A DNA stretch of 64,000 nt from Sphingobacteruim zhuxiongii (GTDB lineage: Bacteria; Bacteroidota; Bacteroidia; Sphingobacteriales; Sphingobacteriaceae). The position numbers were made by a program, and so were the translations under genes. The notes under the pieces were generated by a model. The model was given only the letters and a program-made list of their open reading frames with translations. It did not search any database and was not told the DNA's origin. How positions within the stretch are numbered: the stretch's first letter is position 1; each line of letters starts with the position of its first letter. Of the stretch, positions 36,222 to 45,892 are shown in pieces. Location of the stretch: the NCBI RefSeq assembly GCF_009557615.1, contig NZ_CP045652.1, forward strand, positions 4,092,001 through 4,156,000, read 5' to 3'.

Positions 36222-37745
36222 CTATTTCAGAATCCATATCAACTGATTTATTTCATCAACACCATTGAATTGTCTATCAAGAGCCTCTTGAAGATTCTTG
36301 CTGTTAAAACTATATTCTGAATCGGGATATTTCCATCGAACAGGAATTTTATTTGGGGCTTCAGAATTTAAACTACTTGCTGGATTAATTTTCCATTTTG
36401 GATATCCTGTACGACGATAGTCGTAGTAAGTTGCATATTCAGATTGTAAATAACTCGCTAAATATTTCTGAGTAATTATTGCTTCAACTCTAGCTTCCAA
36501 GTTCGTTGGAAAATTAGCTGCCAAGTCTGTAACAAATGTCGATATGTAACTATCGTCTAAAGGCATTCCATGGTGATACTGTACAGTATTTGGCGTGTTG
36601 CTATAAATAAATTTCATAGATGACTCAATGCCCTTTTTGTACCACTCTTTAGCTTCCGTACTAACCCATCCCCGACTTGCGGCTTCCGAGATTATAAAAC
36701 ATAGTTGAGCATACGATAACTGTTGAGTAGGTTCACCTTCCGGAATTTCTAAATATCGGTCGTTTAGTTTCGAATAGTCAGTGCTGTTTTTTATCGCTAA
36801 AACATTGTCATACGGCAATGAAGGATCAATTCCAACATAAGCATCGAAATCAGAAACTTGTTTTCCATCTTTCAATCGTTTTGCTGACGGGTTTGCGTAA
36901 TAAAATAGACGTCTATCTTTTAAAGATTTAAGTCTTTCAATAATCTCGCTTGAAACAATTGGATAAATAGTGAAATTGTTTCCGACCTTATAAAATGGAT
37001 ATGTTTGGCCACTTTTATCTGAGCGAATAAGTTGAAAATTGTCGGCATTCGAAGTGAATATTGGTCTATTATTTAGAATCTGAGCGAAGCGATTTTTAAT
37101 ATCCAATTCATTAACGGATTCCTTCTTGCTCAACTGGATAAGAACATTTAAAGCATAGCTATTAACCAACTTTCTCCATTTCTCGGTATTTCCAGCATAC
37201 AAAGGATCCCCGGTAAACTTCTCTCCTTCAGAAAAAGCTTTATCTGCTTTATCCAATTCATTCAAAATACCGATAAAAACATCCTTCTGCTCATCAAATT
37301 TCGGAAAATAAACTTTATCAGATTCCCCTTTTAACGCCTCTTGATATGGAATATCGCCCAAATCCATTGTCGCTTCAAAAAACTTGACGGCTCGAGCGAA
37401 ATACATTAATCCTTCGTACGAACGCGCCAATTTCTCGGAACTGGCAAAATCAACCATAAAGTGCGCATCGTTCAGGGATGTAAAACCGAGAGAACCGGCT
37501 CCAAATCCATTATATTGATAGCTCTCAACAAACTCCGTCCAAACAATATTCTTATTTAACAAATAAGGATGCATGAAGGACTTTTGAGAAGGTTGATTTG
37601 CCAAGTTGATTATGATTCTCGTCGCAAGCATTGCCGACGTCACTTTGTCGGTAGCCTCAGGATTACTATTAATTTCCTCAAACTTCGAACAAGATGAACA
37701 AATTCCAATCAATCCTATAAATATGTATTTAAATAGCTTTTTCAT
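36222..37745 (-). CDS. SusD/RagB-family lipoprotein (SusD-like 2 type)
   Basis: Surface lipoprotein that captures a nutrient and lids the SusC channel. Start set at the ATG 37745 (MKKLFKYIFIGLIGICSSCS), which has a lipobox with Cys; the frame extends to 37766. About 507 residues, mostly helical with TPR-like pairs; NSNPEATDKVTSAMLATRII near the start and ARSYEGLMYFARAVKFFEAT fit the SusD-like 2 branch. It follows the SusC gene by 21 bases and ends before the terminator at 36149-36190. The substrate cannot be predicted, since no carbohydrate enzyme is in this operon. Confidence 0.88.
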   Translation of the reverse strand: MKKLFKYIFIGLIGICSSCSKFEEINSNPEATDKVTSAMLATRIIINLANQPSQKSFMHPYLLNKNIVWTEFVESYQYNGFGAGSLGFTSLNDAHFMVDFASSEKLARSYEGLMYFARAVKFFEATMDLGDIPYQEALKGESDKVYFPKFDEQKDVFIGILNELDKADKAFSEGEKFTGDPLYAGNTEKWRKLVNSYALNVLIQLSKKESVNELDIKNRFAQILNNRPIFTSNADNFQLIRSDKSGQTYPFYKVGNNFTIYPIVSSEIIERLKSLKDRRLFYYANPSAKRLKDGKQVSDFDAYVGIDPSLPYDNVLAIKNSTDYSKLNDRYLEIPEGEPTQQLSYAQLCFIISEAASRGWVSTEAKEWYKKGIESSMKFIYSNTPNTVQYHHGMPLDDSYISTFVTDLAANFPTNLEARVEAIITQKYLASYLQSEYATYYDYRRTGYPKWKINPASSLNSEAPNKIPVRWKYPDSEYSFNSKNLQEALDRQFNGVDEINQLIWILK

Positions 37746-37766
37746 TTTGCATGTAAAAATTAACAC

Positions 37767-40700
37767 TTAAAAACTTAGGTTTAAATTGAACCCTAGATAA
37801 CGTACTGATGGTGAGTTCAGGTCTTCAGAACCGGCATCTGGATCTGAAAAACGATATTTCTTTGTCCATAGGAACAAGTTCTGCCCAGTAATTCCAACAC
37901 TTGCCTTCTTGGCGCTCAATTTGGAAGCAATTTCAACTGGCACGGAATAATTTAACGAAACCTCCCTCAGCTTGATAAAAGTCTCATCCCAAATATTGCG
38001 TGTACCAGAATAGGCCCTTTTCCAGTAGTTTTCATAAGAAACAATTTGATCGTTCTTAGCAAAAACTCGATCATCATTTATTATCTGCCCATACTTATCG
38101 TAACTAACAGACCCTGAAACGATCTTTACGCCTTCTCCTATGAATATCTTATTCCCATTCACCACCTCTTCATAACGTGCTTCCGTATCTGAATCTGGAT
38201 GAGCACCCGTTTGCCATAATCTTACATTCATACTTGAATATGAAAGTCCACCAACTCGACCGTCTACACTGAAGGAAAATGCAAAATCTTTATATTGGAA
38301 TTGATTCGTAATCCCCCAAATCCACTTTGGCGCTGAATAGCCAAATAATCTTGCTGCATGTACCGCACTTATTGGCATCCCCGAAGCATTGTGAACGACC
38401 TGACCGTCAGTGGCTCTTTCCCAGTCACGTGTAACGTAGTGATCAGTCCTTTCCCCTACTTTCACGTACAGTTCATCCGCCGAATAATCAGGATCTAGTT
38501 TATGGTAATATTTTAGATTCTGAGACAAATTTCCTGATACTTCCCATTGAAAATCTGAGTTCTTTATAGGAATACCACCCAAAGTGATTTCATGCCCTTT
38601 AGTCATATATTCCTCTCCAATATTGATTAGTCGAGAATTAAAGCCTGTAGTTCCAGAAATCGTTGCATTCACGCTTCTGTTATGTTCCCAGCGCGAATAA
38701 TAGGTATAGTTACCGGTAAGTCTATTATTCAGCAGTGACCACTCTAAACCAAGTTCTCTAAGATCTTCTTGTGAAGGTTTGATCGAATAATCTTTGATAG
38801 AATTCGGGTATGAACCCGTTGACAGCCCGTCCCATACATTATTCGTAACTGAAAACACTTGATTAACTTCATACGGATTAGGCGCAAACTTTGTAATTGC
38901 CCAAGAACCACGAACTTTCAGCAAATCCATCCAAGATGGTTTGTTTGAAAATAGTTCGGATACGAGTACACTTCCTGACACTGATGGATAAAAGAAAGAA
39001 CGAGTTTCCGCTGGAAGAGTTGAAGTCCAGTCATTTCGCCCTGTCCCTTCTAAAAACACGATATTTCTCCAAGAAACTGACAATCGACCATAAAGTCCAT
39101 TTCTCATTTCTTTCGTTTTTGACTCAGAAGTTGCAACCGGGCCAATTGAATTCTTTAATGAATAAAAACCTGGAATATAAATACCATTGACAGTCGAAGC
39201 AGTTATCCCATTATCTCTTCGATAAAATATAGATGCACCTGCAAGCCCATCAATCGTAAAATCGCCAAATGAACCATTCGCTGTAACTATTAAGTCATTC
39301 GTAGTTCCGAATCCGTCTTGCTTATTAGACCAATACTTTCCTTTATTATCATACCCAGCAAATCCCCCACGCGTTCCATAGATACCCATAGGATTTGTTT
39401 GCTGCCTAGTGTTTCCATAGTAGTCATACCCACTACGAAGCATTATCTTCGACCATCCAGTCATTTTATAATTCAAGGTAATCGCAGCATTTAATTTGTT
39501 AATTAATTCTGAACTAAGTTTCTCATGAGCAGACAAATAAGGGTTATCATACCAGGCCTTGTAATGCCAGTTTTGTTGCTGGTCTTTAGTAATCCAGTAA
39601 TCTTTATACTGTGTCAAATCGTATTCCGGACCAGTCCATACCAAAATATTATAAATGTATCCCTGGTTGCCGTAACCAGCACCGAAATCGTTCGGAGCGA
39701 AGCGTCTATTATAGCCAAAGCGACTTTCTAAGCTAACTTTATCCGAAATTTTCGTTTCACCGGAAACCGATATATTCGTCATATTGAGCTTTGTATTTGG
39801 ATACTGCCCTTTATTATAAATATGGTTAATAGATGTACGAATGCTACCGTTTTCACCTTGATTGGTGAAGCTGATGAAGTTATTTGAAATAACTCCATGT
39901 TCTAAGAAGTTCTCAAAATTATTCTTGCCGAGGGATCTCAATTCACTATCCTCCATCTGCTTGGTAATTGGATTCCACTGGGGGTAAACTCGACCTATAT
40001 CTAGCTTATCGCCCCAAACTTCATCATCTGTGTTATATTTTCCTCCATATCCGGCGGAATACGATGATTGAACCTCGGGAAGCGCTAAATAGCCTGCGAA
40101 AAACATGTTATTTGAATTAACATTAATCTCCACGCCTTTCTCCTGAAGTCCTTTCTTAGTCGTTACCATTATCGTACCGTTAGCACCCTCTACACCGTAT
40201 AATGCAGCAGCTGTTGATCCTTTTAGCACTGTCACGTTTTCTATGTTATCAACTGGAATATCGCGTAATGTCATGTTTTCATAAAGTACGCCATCGACTA
40301 CTAAAATTGGAGTTTTACCCCTCAGAGAGAGTGTTGGTGTTGCATTGAACTCCGTGCTATTGGAAACACGAAGGCCTGATATCCTTCCGGTTAATGTAGT
40401 TCCTAGATCAACGCCTTTCACTTTTTGTAATTGATCTCCTTTAATATCCTGCACTGCATATCCTAGTGCCTTCTTTTCTCGCTTGATTCCGAGAGCAGTC
40501 ACGACCACTTCTTCTATTTCTGTATCTACTTTAGTTAAGCTAATAAGCTGATCATTTTTTGCAGATACCTCCAAAGTCTTATAGCCAATACTTGTTATTT
40601 TTAGTAAAACAGTCCCTGATGTGTTCTCAAATTCAAAAAAACCGCTTTCGTCAGTTACGGTGGAAACAGAAGACGCTTCAATAGTTACAGTTGCTCCAGA

Positions 40701-41123
40701 AATCGGCTCCTTAGTGCTTGAGTCGATGACTTTTCCTTTTAAATTCTGTTGCTTAGAAAATTCAGCTTTTTCTACGCGATCGACTCCTTTAGTCGGTGGT
40801 ACGAACGATAATGCTCTTCGAATTATGTAGCTATCGTCTCCAATTTTTTCAACCTTGATTTGTTGAAGTGTAACCTCTTGAACAAAGCTTTCAATGTCCC
40901 CCTTTCGTAGGTTTTTAAGACTGTAACCATCTTTGATTTTTAAAAGCTTCAGTGCCGACTCATAGTTAAAATGTACATCAAATTGCTTTTCAATACGCAC
41001 TAGTAGCCCAACGATGTCCGTGTTTTGGTTTACCTTGAGTACATTAGTGGACGCACTACTACTCGAAGGCACGATCTCACACAAGGCGATTGCCAGCATG
41101 AGAGATAACGCATGTTTTCTCAT
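37767..41123 (-). CDS. SusC/RagA-family TonB-dependent receptor with STN domain
   Basis: Outer-membrane transporter, 1118 residues. Order: signal peptide (MRKHALSLMLAIALCEIVPS), an STN signalling domain near 35-100 (TDIVGLLVRIEKQFDVHFNY), a CarboxypepD-reg-like domain near 130-200 (KGKVIDSSTKEPISGATVTI), the TonB-box region with EEVVVTALGIKREKKALGYA, a plug domain (TLTGRISGLRVSNS) and a beta-barrel ending in Phe (RYLGFNLNLSF). The STN domain lets it signal to the FecR protein upstream. Start codon overlaps the FecR stop (TAATG). No sequence defect seen. Confidence 0.92.
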   Translation of the reverse strand: MRKHALSLMLAIALCEIVPSSSSASTNVLKVNQNTDIVGLLVRIEKQFDVHFNYESALKLLKIKDGYSLKNLRKGDIESFVQEVTLQQIKVEKIGDDSYIIRRALSFVPPTKGVDRVEKAEFSKQQNLKGKVIDSSTKEPISGATVTIEASSVSTVTDESGFFEFENTSGTVLLKITSIGYKTLEVSAKNDQLISLTKVDTEIEEVVVTALGIKREKKALGYAVQDIKGDQLQKVKGVDLGTTLTGRISGLRVSNSTEFNATPTLSLRGKTPILVVDGVLYENMTLRDIPVDNIENVTVLKGSTAAALYGVEGANGTIMVTTKKGLQEKGVEINVNSNNMFFAGYLALPEVQSSYSAGYGGKYNTDDEVWGDKLDIGRVYPQWNPITKQMEDSELRSLGKNNFENFLEHGVISNNFISFTNQGENGSIRTSINHIYNKGQYPNTKLNMTNISVSGETKISDKVSLESRFGYNRRFAPNDFGAGYGNQGYIYNILVWTGPEYDLTQYKDYWITKDQQQNWHYKAWYDNPYLSAHEKLSSELINKLNAAITLNYKMTGWSKIMLRSGYDYYGNTRQQTNPMGIYGTRGGFAGYDNKGKYWSNKQDGFGTTNDLIVTANGSFGDFTIDGLAGASIFYRRDNGITASTVNGIYIPGFYSLKNSIGPVATSESKTKEMRNGLYGRLSVSWRNIVFLEGTGRNDWTSTLPAETRSFFYPSVSGSVLVSELFSNKPSWMDLLKVRGSWAITKFAPNPYEVNQVFSVTNNVWDGLSTGSYPNSIKDYSIKPSQEDLRELGLEWSLLNNRLTGNYTYYSRWEHNRSVNATISGTTGFNSRLINIGEEYMTKGHEITLGGIPIKNSDFQWEVSGNLSQNLKYYHKLDPDYSADELYVKVGERTDHYVTRDWERATDGQVVHNASGMPISAVHAARLFGYSAPKWIWGITNQFQYKDFAFSFSVDGRVGGLSYSSMNVRLWQTGAHPDSDTEARYEEVVNGNKIFIGEGVKIVSGSVSYDKYGQIINDDRVFAKNDQIVSYENYWKRAYSGTRNIWDETFIKLREVSLNYSVPVEIASKLSAKKASVGITGQNLFLWTKKYRFSDPDAGSEDLNSPSVRYLGFNLNLSF

Positions 41124-42073
41124 TAGTTCTCGATAATTGATAAGTTGTGGTTTTCGAATGTTTTCTCTAGTATATCCACCGCGCGATGCAAGTCGTAGCG
41201 TGGTAGATAACCTGTGAATTTTAATTGTTTACTCTTTATTGATTTGTGAAATTTAGTCGTCGGATAAGCCTGTTGAAGTTTATCAATAACACGATCAACA
41301 TCCACGTCTTTGAAATATAGATTTCCTTCAATCCAGGAATTATAAAGGAGGGTATCTACCTTCTGAAGACTGATCACATTCGTTTGGAGGTCAAGGTTAA
41401 TTTTATCTTCTGGTTTTAGTAAGTATTTTTCTTTTGCTGCGTCAACCAATATGGAGCCGTCGGTTAACACGACAGCGCAATTTTCGTTTGAGAAATTGGC
41501 ATTAAAACGTGTTCCAAGAACGCGAACGGTCATTTTATCATTCGCAACAAGTACGAATGGTTGTTTAGGGTTTTTCGCCACAGCAAAAAAACCTTCACCA
41601 ACAAGCGCTATCTTACGGATTGAATCGGCTTTATTAAATGGACTTAACTGTGTAAGGGTAGCCCCAGGTTGTAGATAAATCAAACTTTGATCGCTTAATT
41701 TTAAAGTTTTTATCGCGTCAGTATTATTTGAATATCTAATAGGTTCGAATTGATTTTGTTTGTAATAATATAGCCATGATAGACTTAGCAATAAAACAGA
41801 CGCTGCCGAAACTATGAGAAGCCATTCTCGCTTCCAAAAAGAAACTACATTTTTATTATCGCTATTAATAATAGAAAGAAAGATGGACTCAGATCGCTTT
41901 TCATCCAATTTGATGTCTCCGACGATGAATTCATTCAATTCATCTGGAGTTTTAAGTATTGCTTCCCTACCTTCAAGTGAAGCAAAGTAAGCCTTAATCT
42001 CATCAAATTCTTCAGATGTACAGTCCCCTTTAAGATACTTTTCGTATAAATATTCGAAGCGTTCTTTTCGCAT
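41123..42073 (-). CDS. FecR-family anti-sigma factor
   Basis: Inner-membrane anti-sigma factor, 316 residues. The cytoplasmic N-terminal part (about 1-80) binds the ECF sigma factor; one membrane segment follows near 86-104 (LIVSAASVLLLSLSWLYYY). Then comes the periplasmic FecR domain with VRVLGTRFNANFSNENCAVV near 178 and VVLTDGSILVD, and the C-terminal STN-like DUF4974 region (YFKDVDVDRVIDKLQQAYP). It receives the signal from the STN-bearing SusC. The gene order sigma, FecR, SusC, SusD is complete. Confidence 0.92.
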   Translation of the reverse strand: MRKERFEYLYEKYLKGDCTSEEFDEIKAYFASLEGREAILKTPDELNEFIVGDIKLDEKRSESIFLSIINSDNKNVVSFWKREWLLIVSAASVLLLSLSWLYYYKQNQFEPIRYSNNTDAIKTLKLSDQSLIYLQPGATLTQLSPFNKADSIRKIALVGEGFFAVAKNPKQPFVLVANDKMTVRVLGTRFNANFSNENCAVVLTDGSILVDAAKEKYLLKPEDKINLDLQTNVISLQKVDTLLYNSWIEGNLYFKDVDVDRVIDKLQQAYPTTKFHKSIKSKQLKFTGYLPRYDLHRAVDILEKTFENHNLSIIEN

Positions 42074-42141
42074 ATATTAACCTTCTTTATTAATATATAC
42101 TAACTGCTACTTGAGAAAGACGACGTAAGTAAAAAATATTT

Positions 42142-42711
42142 TTAAGAAATAATATTAAATAGGATAGCCAAGCCCAACAAAGTAGAACGTTCAAGGATAT
42201 AGGATTTTACGAATCGATTACCTTTCACCAATTGATCTCGTACAGTATTTTTAGAAATTTGTAACATATCAGCAATTTCATCATTGCTCATATGCTGTAA
42301 TTTACTAAATCGAAATATCTTTTGTCTTTGTTCTGGCAATTTGCTGATTGCTTCATGATATAAGCTCTCAAGCTCTTTTAGATGAAGCTTTTCCTCACAA
42401 TTATTTGTTCCAAATTGGATGCTATAAGCAGTGTAGTCCGAATAATTCTTAAATTGAATCTTTTTTCTAAGCTCCTCGAACACTGCATGCCTAGCGATTG
42501 TAAACAAATAGGCATTTACATTTTGGTTGACGTCGAGAAATTCAATTCGATTCCAAAACTTTGTAAAAACGTCTTGTACAATATCAGCTGCCAAATCGCT
42601 ATCTCGTAGATGTAAGGCGGCATATTTGTATAACGCATCTTTGTGTTGATAAAAGAAATCACGAAAAATCAGCTCATCTTTCGATCGCAGTTTATCGATT
42701 AAATTAACCAT
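42142..42711 (-). CDS. ECF-type RNA polymerase sigma factor
   Basis: Sigma factor of the FecI-like group typical of Bacteroidota, 189 residues. Region 2 is seen in DSDLAADIVQDVFTKFWNRI near 38-57 and NAYLFTIARHAVFEELRKKI; region 4 is seen in SKLPEQRQKIFRFSKLQHMS near 127 with the HTH NDEIADMLQISKNTVRDQLV. It should transcribe the SusC/SusD genes downstream when FecR releases it. A hydrophobic C-terminal tail (LLGLAILFNII) is common in this group. I find no clear promoter within 80 bases upstream. Confidence 0.92.
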   Translation of the reverse strand: MVNLIDKLRSKDELIFRDFFYQHKDALYKYAALHLRDSDLAADIVQDVFTKFWNRIEFLDVNQNVNAYLFTIARHAVFEELRKKIQFKNYSDYTAYSIQFGTNNCEEKLHLKELESLYHEAISKLPEQRQKIFRFSKLQHMSNDEIADMLQISKNTVRDQLVKGNRFVKSYILERSTLLGLAILFNIIS

Positions 42712-42905
42712 AAAATTTTGCTACAAGTTCCCCTATCGAATTCTTTTCAACAAGTTAAATATAGTATTCGCGATGAAAAAAAACTAAATATTCATTGAAA
42801 ATATTAAGCAACAGGCCTTGCCGCAAATATAATCATGCCATAAAAGGTTAGGATTAAATAATTGTTAACTAATTTGCCAACCACTTAATAAAAAATGTCT
42901 TTCTA

Positions 42906-42950
42906 TAAAAAATCCCCTCTAATTACAGTTGAATTAGGGGGGATTTTTTA
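42906..42950 (-). terminator. intrinsic terminator of pgi
   Basis: Arms 42906-42924 and 42932-42950 with one mismatch and a 7-base loop, ending in T runs on either strand. It lies 45 bases past the pgi stop codon and also insulates the sigma factor gene. The rest of the 283-base gap 42712-42994 holds nothing else I can name. Confidence 0.85.
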
Positions 42951-42994
42951 TATTCTTGGAGTTGATATGTTAGAAAACGTATCTCAAAACAATA

Positions 42995-44641
42995 CTACCT
43001 CCAGCTCTTATACTGATTAATCAAACCATTCGTTGAAGAATCGTGGCTTTCAATATGTTCTGTTCCTTTAAGCTCAGGAAGGATTTGATTTGCAAGCTGT
43101 TTCCCTAACTCAACTCCCCATTGATCAAAACTGAATATATTCCAAATAATTCCTTGGACAAATATCTTGTGTTCATACAAGGCTATTAAGCTTCCCAAAG
43201 AACGAGGGGTAATCTCTTTTATCAAGAATGAGTTCGTTGGTCTATTGCCTTCAAACACTTTGAAAGGTTTCAGACGATCGATTTCATCTTCTGACTTTCC
43301 AGCTTTTTCGAGTTCCGCAACCACTACGTCTTCCGATTTACCATTCATTAATGCTTCTGTTTGAGCAAAGAAATTCGAAAGTAGAAGTTGATGATGGTTT
43401 CCAATTGGATTGTGCGAAATTGCCGGTGCAATAAAATCACAAGGGATTAACTTTGTTCCTTGATGTATTAGCTGGTAGAACGCATGTTGACCGTTCGTTC
43501 CTGGCTCTCCCCAGATAACAGGTCCGGTTTGATAGTCTACACGATTTCCATTTCTATCGATGTATTTCCCGTTACTTTCCATATCTCCTTGTTGAAAATA
43601 TGCTGCAAAACGATGTAAATATTGATCATAGGGAAGAATTGCATGACTCTCTGCTTCAAAGAAATTATTATACCAAATCCCCAAAAGAGCCATTATTACA
43701 GGAATATTCTCTTCAAAAGCTGTGTTTTTGAAGTGTTCATCCGCCTCATATGCGCCAGCCAATAATGCTTCAAAATTATCATAACCGACCGATAAGCAAA
43801 TCGACAAACCTATTGCAGACCAAAGCGAATAGCGACCTCCAACCCAATCCCAAAACCCGAACATATTGGCGGTGTCAATTCCGAAGGCCGACACCCCTTT
43901 CTCATTCGTACTTAATGCCGCGAAATGTTTCGCTACATCGCCTTCTGTTGCTCCAGACTTTAGAAACCATTCTTTTGCAGTATTCGCATTCGCCATCGTT
44001 TCTTGCGTAGTAAATGTTTTAGAAGCAATCAAAAACAACGTCGTTTCCGGATTAAGATTACTAATCGTTTCTGCAATATGGGTTCCATCTACGTTAGAAA
44101 CAAAATGTACATTCAACCGAGTTTTATACGATTTTAAGCCTTCAGTAACCATGACAGGACCTAAATCGGATCCGCCAATACCAATATTAACGACGTCAGT
44201 AATTTCCTTGCCTGTATAGCCCTTCCACGCTCCAGTGATAACGCGTTCGGAAAATGATTTCATTCTAGTCAACACTTCACGCACAAGTGGCATTACATCC
44301 TCTCCATCGACTAAAACAGGTTGTTGAGAACGATTTCTCAGGGCTGTATGTAATACCTCTCTACCTTCCGTTTCATTGATCTTCTCGCCATCAAACATAG
44401 CTTTGATTGCTTGATCTAATTTACATTCCTTTGCTAATTGCACTAAAAGAGCAATAGTTTGTTCGTTTATGCGATTTTTCGAATAATCGAATAGGATGTC
44501 ATTTAGGTATAGGGAAAACTTTTCAAAACGCTCAGGATCCTCCTGAAAAAGTTCACTCAAGTTTTTCTCGTTGATACTGATATAATGATCGGCTAAATAG
44601 CTGAATGCTTGCGTACTGGTAAAATCTATTCTTGGTAGCAT
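42995..44641 (-). CDS. pgi: glucose-6-phosphate isomerase
   Basis: Glycolytic isomerase interconverting glucose-6-phosphate and fructose-6-phosphate, 548 residues, full length. Signature segments: [20 protein letters not shown] near 150, [20 protein letters not shown] near 203, [20 protein letters not shown] near 263, [20 protein letters not shown] near 345 (with the catalytic Glu) and [20 protein letters not shown] near 380 (with the catalytic His). The product also feeds UDP-sugar and GDP-mannose supply for the polysaccharide genes in the window. It is divergent from prfB. Confidence 0.97.
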   Translation of the reverse strand: MLPRIDFTSTQAFSYLADHYISINEKNLSELFQEDPERFEKFSLYLNDILFDYSKNRINEQTIALLVQLAKECKLDQAIKAMFDGEKINETEGREVLHTALRNRSQQPVLVDGEDVMPLVREVLTRMKSFSERVITGAWKGYTGKEITDVVNIGIGGSDLGPVMVTEGLKSYKTRLNVHFVSNVDGTHIAETISNLNPETTLFLIASKTFTTQETMANANTAKEWFLKSGATEGDVAKHFAALSTNEKGVSAFGIDTANMFGFWDWVGGRYSLWSAIGLSICLSVGYDNFEALLAGAYEADEHFKNTAFEENIPVIMALLGIWYNNFFEAESHAILPYDQYLHRFAAYFQQGDMESNGKYIDRNGNRVDYQTGPVIWGEPGTNGQHAFYQLIHQGTKLIPCDFIAPAISHNPIGNHHQLLLSNFFAQTEALMNGKSEDVVVAELEKAGKSEDEIDRLKPFKVFEGNRPTNSFLIKEITPRSLGSLIALYEHKIFVQGIIWNIFSFDQWGVELGKQLANQILPELKGTEHIESHDSSTNGLINQYKSWR

Positions 44642-44658
44642 AAAATTCTTGTTTTGTT

Positions 44659-44666
44659 CAAATATA
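44659..44666 (-). promoter_or_regulatory. possible -7 element of pgi
   Basis: Minus strand TATATTTG, 18 bases before the ATG at 44641. TTG lies 22 bases further upstream (44691-44689), slightly longer spacing than consensus. It forms a divergent pair with the prfB element. Confidence 0.4.
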
Positions 44667-44699
44667 AGGAATAGCAGAAAGGTATCCTCAAATTTATAT

Positions 44700-44707
44700 T
44701 ATCTTTG
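44700..44707 (+). promoter_or_regulatory. -7 element of prfB
   Basis: TATCTTTG ends six bases before the ATG at 44713, so the prfB mRNA is probably almost leaderless. No TTG at the ideal -33 distance. Confidence 0.45.
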
Positions 44708-44712
44708 TTCCT

Positions 44713-45796
44713 ATGACCAAGGAACAAATTCAAGACTTGAGGGATAGGTTAACTTCCCTGAGGAGGCATCTTTGACATCGATGCCAAGAAAGCGGAGATA
44801 GAACGCGAAACACAAATCACCTTACAACCCAATTTCTGGGATGAGCCTAAGGCTGCAGAAAAGGTATTACACGGTATTAAGAACAATAAAGTTTGGACAG
44901 ATCAATACGATGCTGTCGAAAGTGCTATTGACGATACGGGTATATTGTATGAATTCTTTCAGGCTGGTGACGGTACAGAAAAAGAATTAGAGCATCAATA
45001 CCAAGTTGCACTTAATAATATTGAGGAATTAGAGTTTAAAAACATGCTCAGTGCTGAAGAAGATCAGCTTGATGCCATTCTTCAAATTACCGCGGGAGCC
45101 GGAGGAACAGAATCATGCGACTGGGCAGCGATGCTTATGCGTATGTATATTATGTGGGGAGAAAAGCATGGATGTAAGGTAACTGAGCAAGATTATCAAG
45201 AAGGTGATGTTGCTGGAATCAAATCCGTTACACTTCAATTTTCAGGCAATTTTTCTTACGGTTATCTAAAGGGTGAAAATGGCGTGCATCGATTGGTAAG
45301 AATATCTCCATTTGATTCGAATGCAAAGCGTCATACATCTTTCGCATCGGTATATGTTTATCCTTTGGTAGACGACAATATCGAGATCGAAATACGTGAC
45401 TCAGAAATTGAATGGGATACTTTTCGTTCAGGTGGCGCTGGAGGGCAGAATGTCAATAAAGTGGAAACCGCTGTACGCTTGCATCATAAGCCTACTGGAA
45501 TTATTATTAAAAACCAGGAATCTAGATCACAGTTACAGAATAAAGAAAATGCACTTCGTTTGTTAAAATCTCAACTCTATGAGATTGAAATGCGTAAGCG
45601 TCAAGAAGCAACCGCAGCAATTGAAGGATCTAAAAAGAAAATTGAATGGGGTTCGCAAATACGCAACTATGTATTGCATCCTTATAAATTGATCAAAGAC
45701 TTAAGAACCAGCTATGAAACATCGAATACACAAGCTGTATTAGATGGAGATCTCGATGAATTCTTAAAAGCCTATCTAATGGAATTTGGCGGATAG
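44713..45796 (+). CDS. prfB: peptide chain release factor 2, with programmed +1 frameshift
   Basis: RF2 releases the peptide at UGA and UAA stops. The gene begins with the ATG at 44713; after 20 codons (ending LRRHL) it meets an in-frame TGA at 44773-44775. Skipping one base at CTT TGA C (44770-44776) continues [20 protein letters not shown] and on to the stop at 45794-45796, for about 360 residues, the normal RF2 length. A perfect AGGAGG (44761-44766) stands three bases before CTT, the same spacing as in E. coli. The codon-recognition SPF motif ([19 protein letters not shown]) and the catalytic GGQ ([13 protein letters not shown]) are both present. A gene call starting at the next Met (44945) would miss 78 residues. 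Confidence 0.95.
44761..44776 (+). promoter_or_regulatory. programmed +1 ribosomal frameshift site of prfB
   Basis: AGGAGGCATCTTTGAC: an internal Shine-Dalgarno-like AGGAGG, a 3-base spacer (CAT), slippery CTT and UGA-C stop context. When RF2 is scarce, slow termination at UGA favours the shift, an autoregulatory loop known from many bacteria. Confidence 0.93.
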
Positions 45797-45827
45797 TCTG
45801 AATCGCTTTTATCTAGTGAAAACATAT

Positions 45828-45863
45828 AAAGGTTAATGAAGAAGAATTCTTTCATTAACCTTT
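45828..45863. terminator. bidirectional terminator between prfB and the PQQ-dehydrogenase operon
   Basis: Perfect 13-bp arms AAAGGTTAATGAA / TTCATTAACCTTT with a 10-base loop, situated between converging genes (prfB ends at 45796; the minus-strand gene ends at 45893). Confidence 0.75.
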
Positions 45864-45892
45864 ATTAACTTTAAGGCCGCTCTAAAATACCG

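Noticed and set aside
44945-45796. prfB as a 283-residue protein, or as a frameshifted pseudogene
   Set aside because: The upstream frame, AGGAGG and CTT-TGA-C show programmed frameshifting; full RF2 is encoded from 44713.
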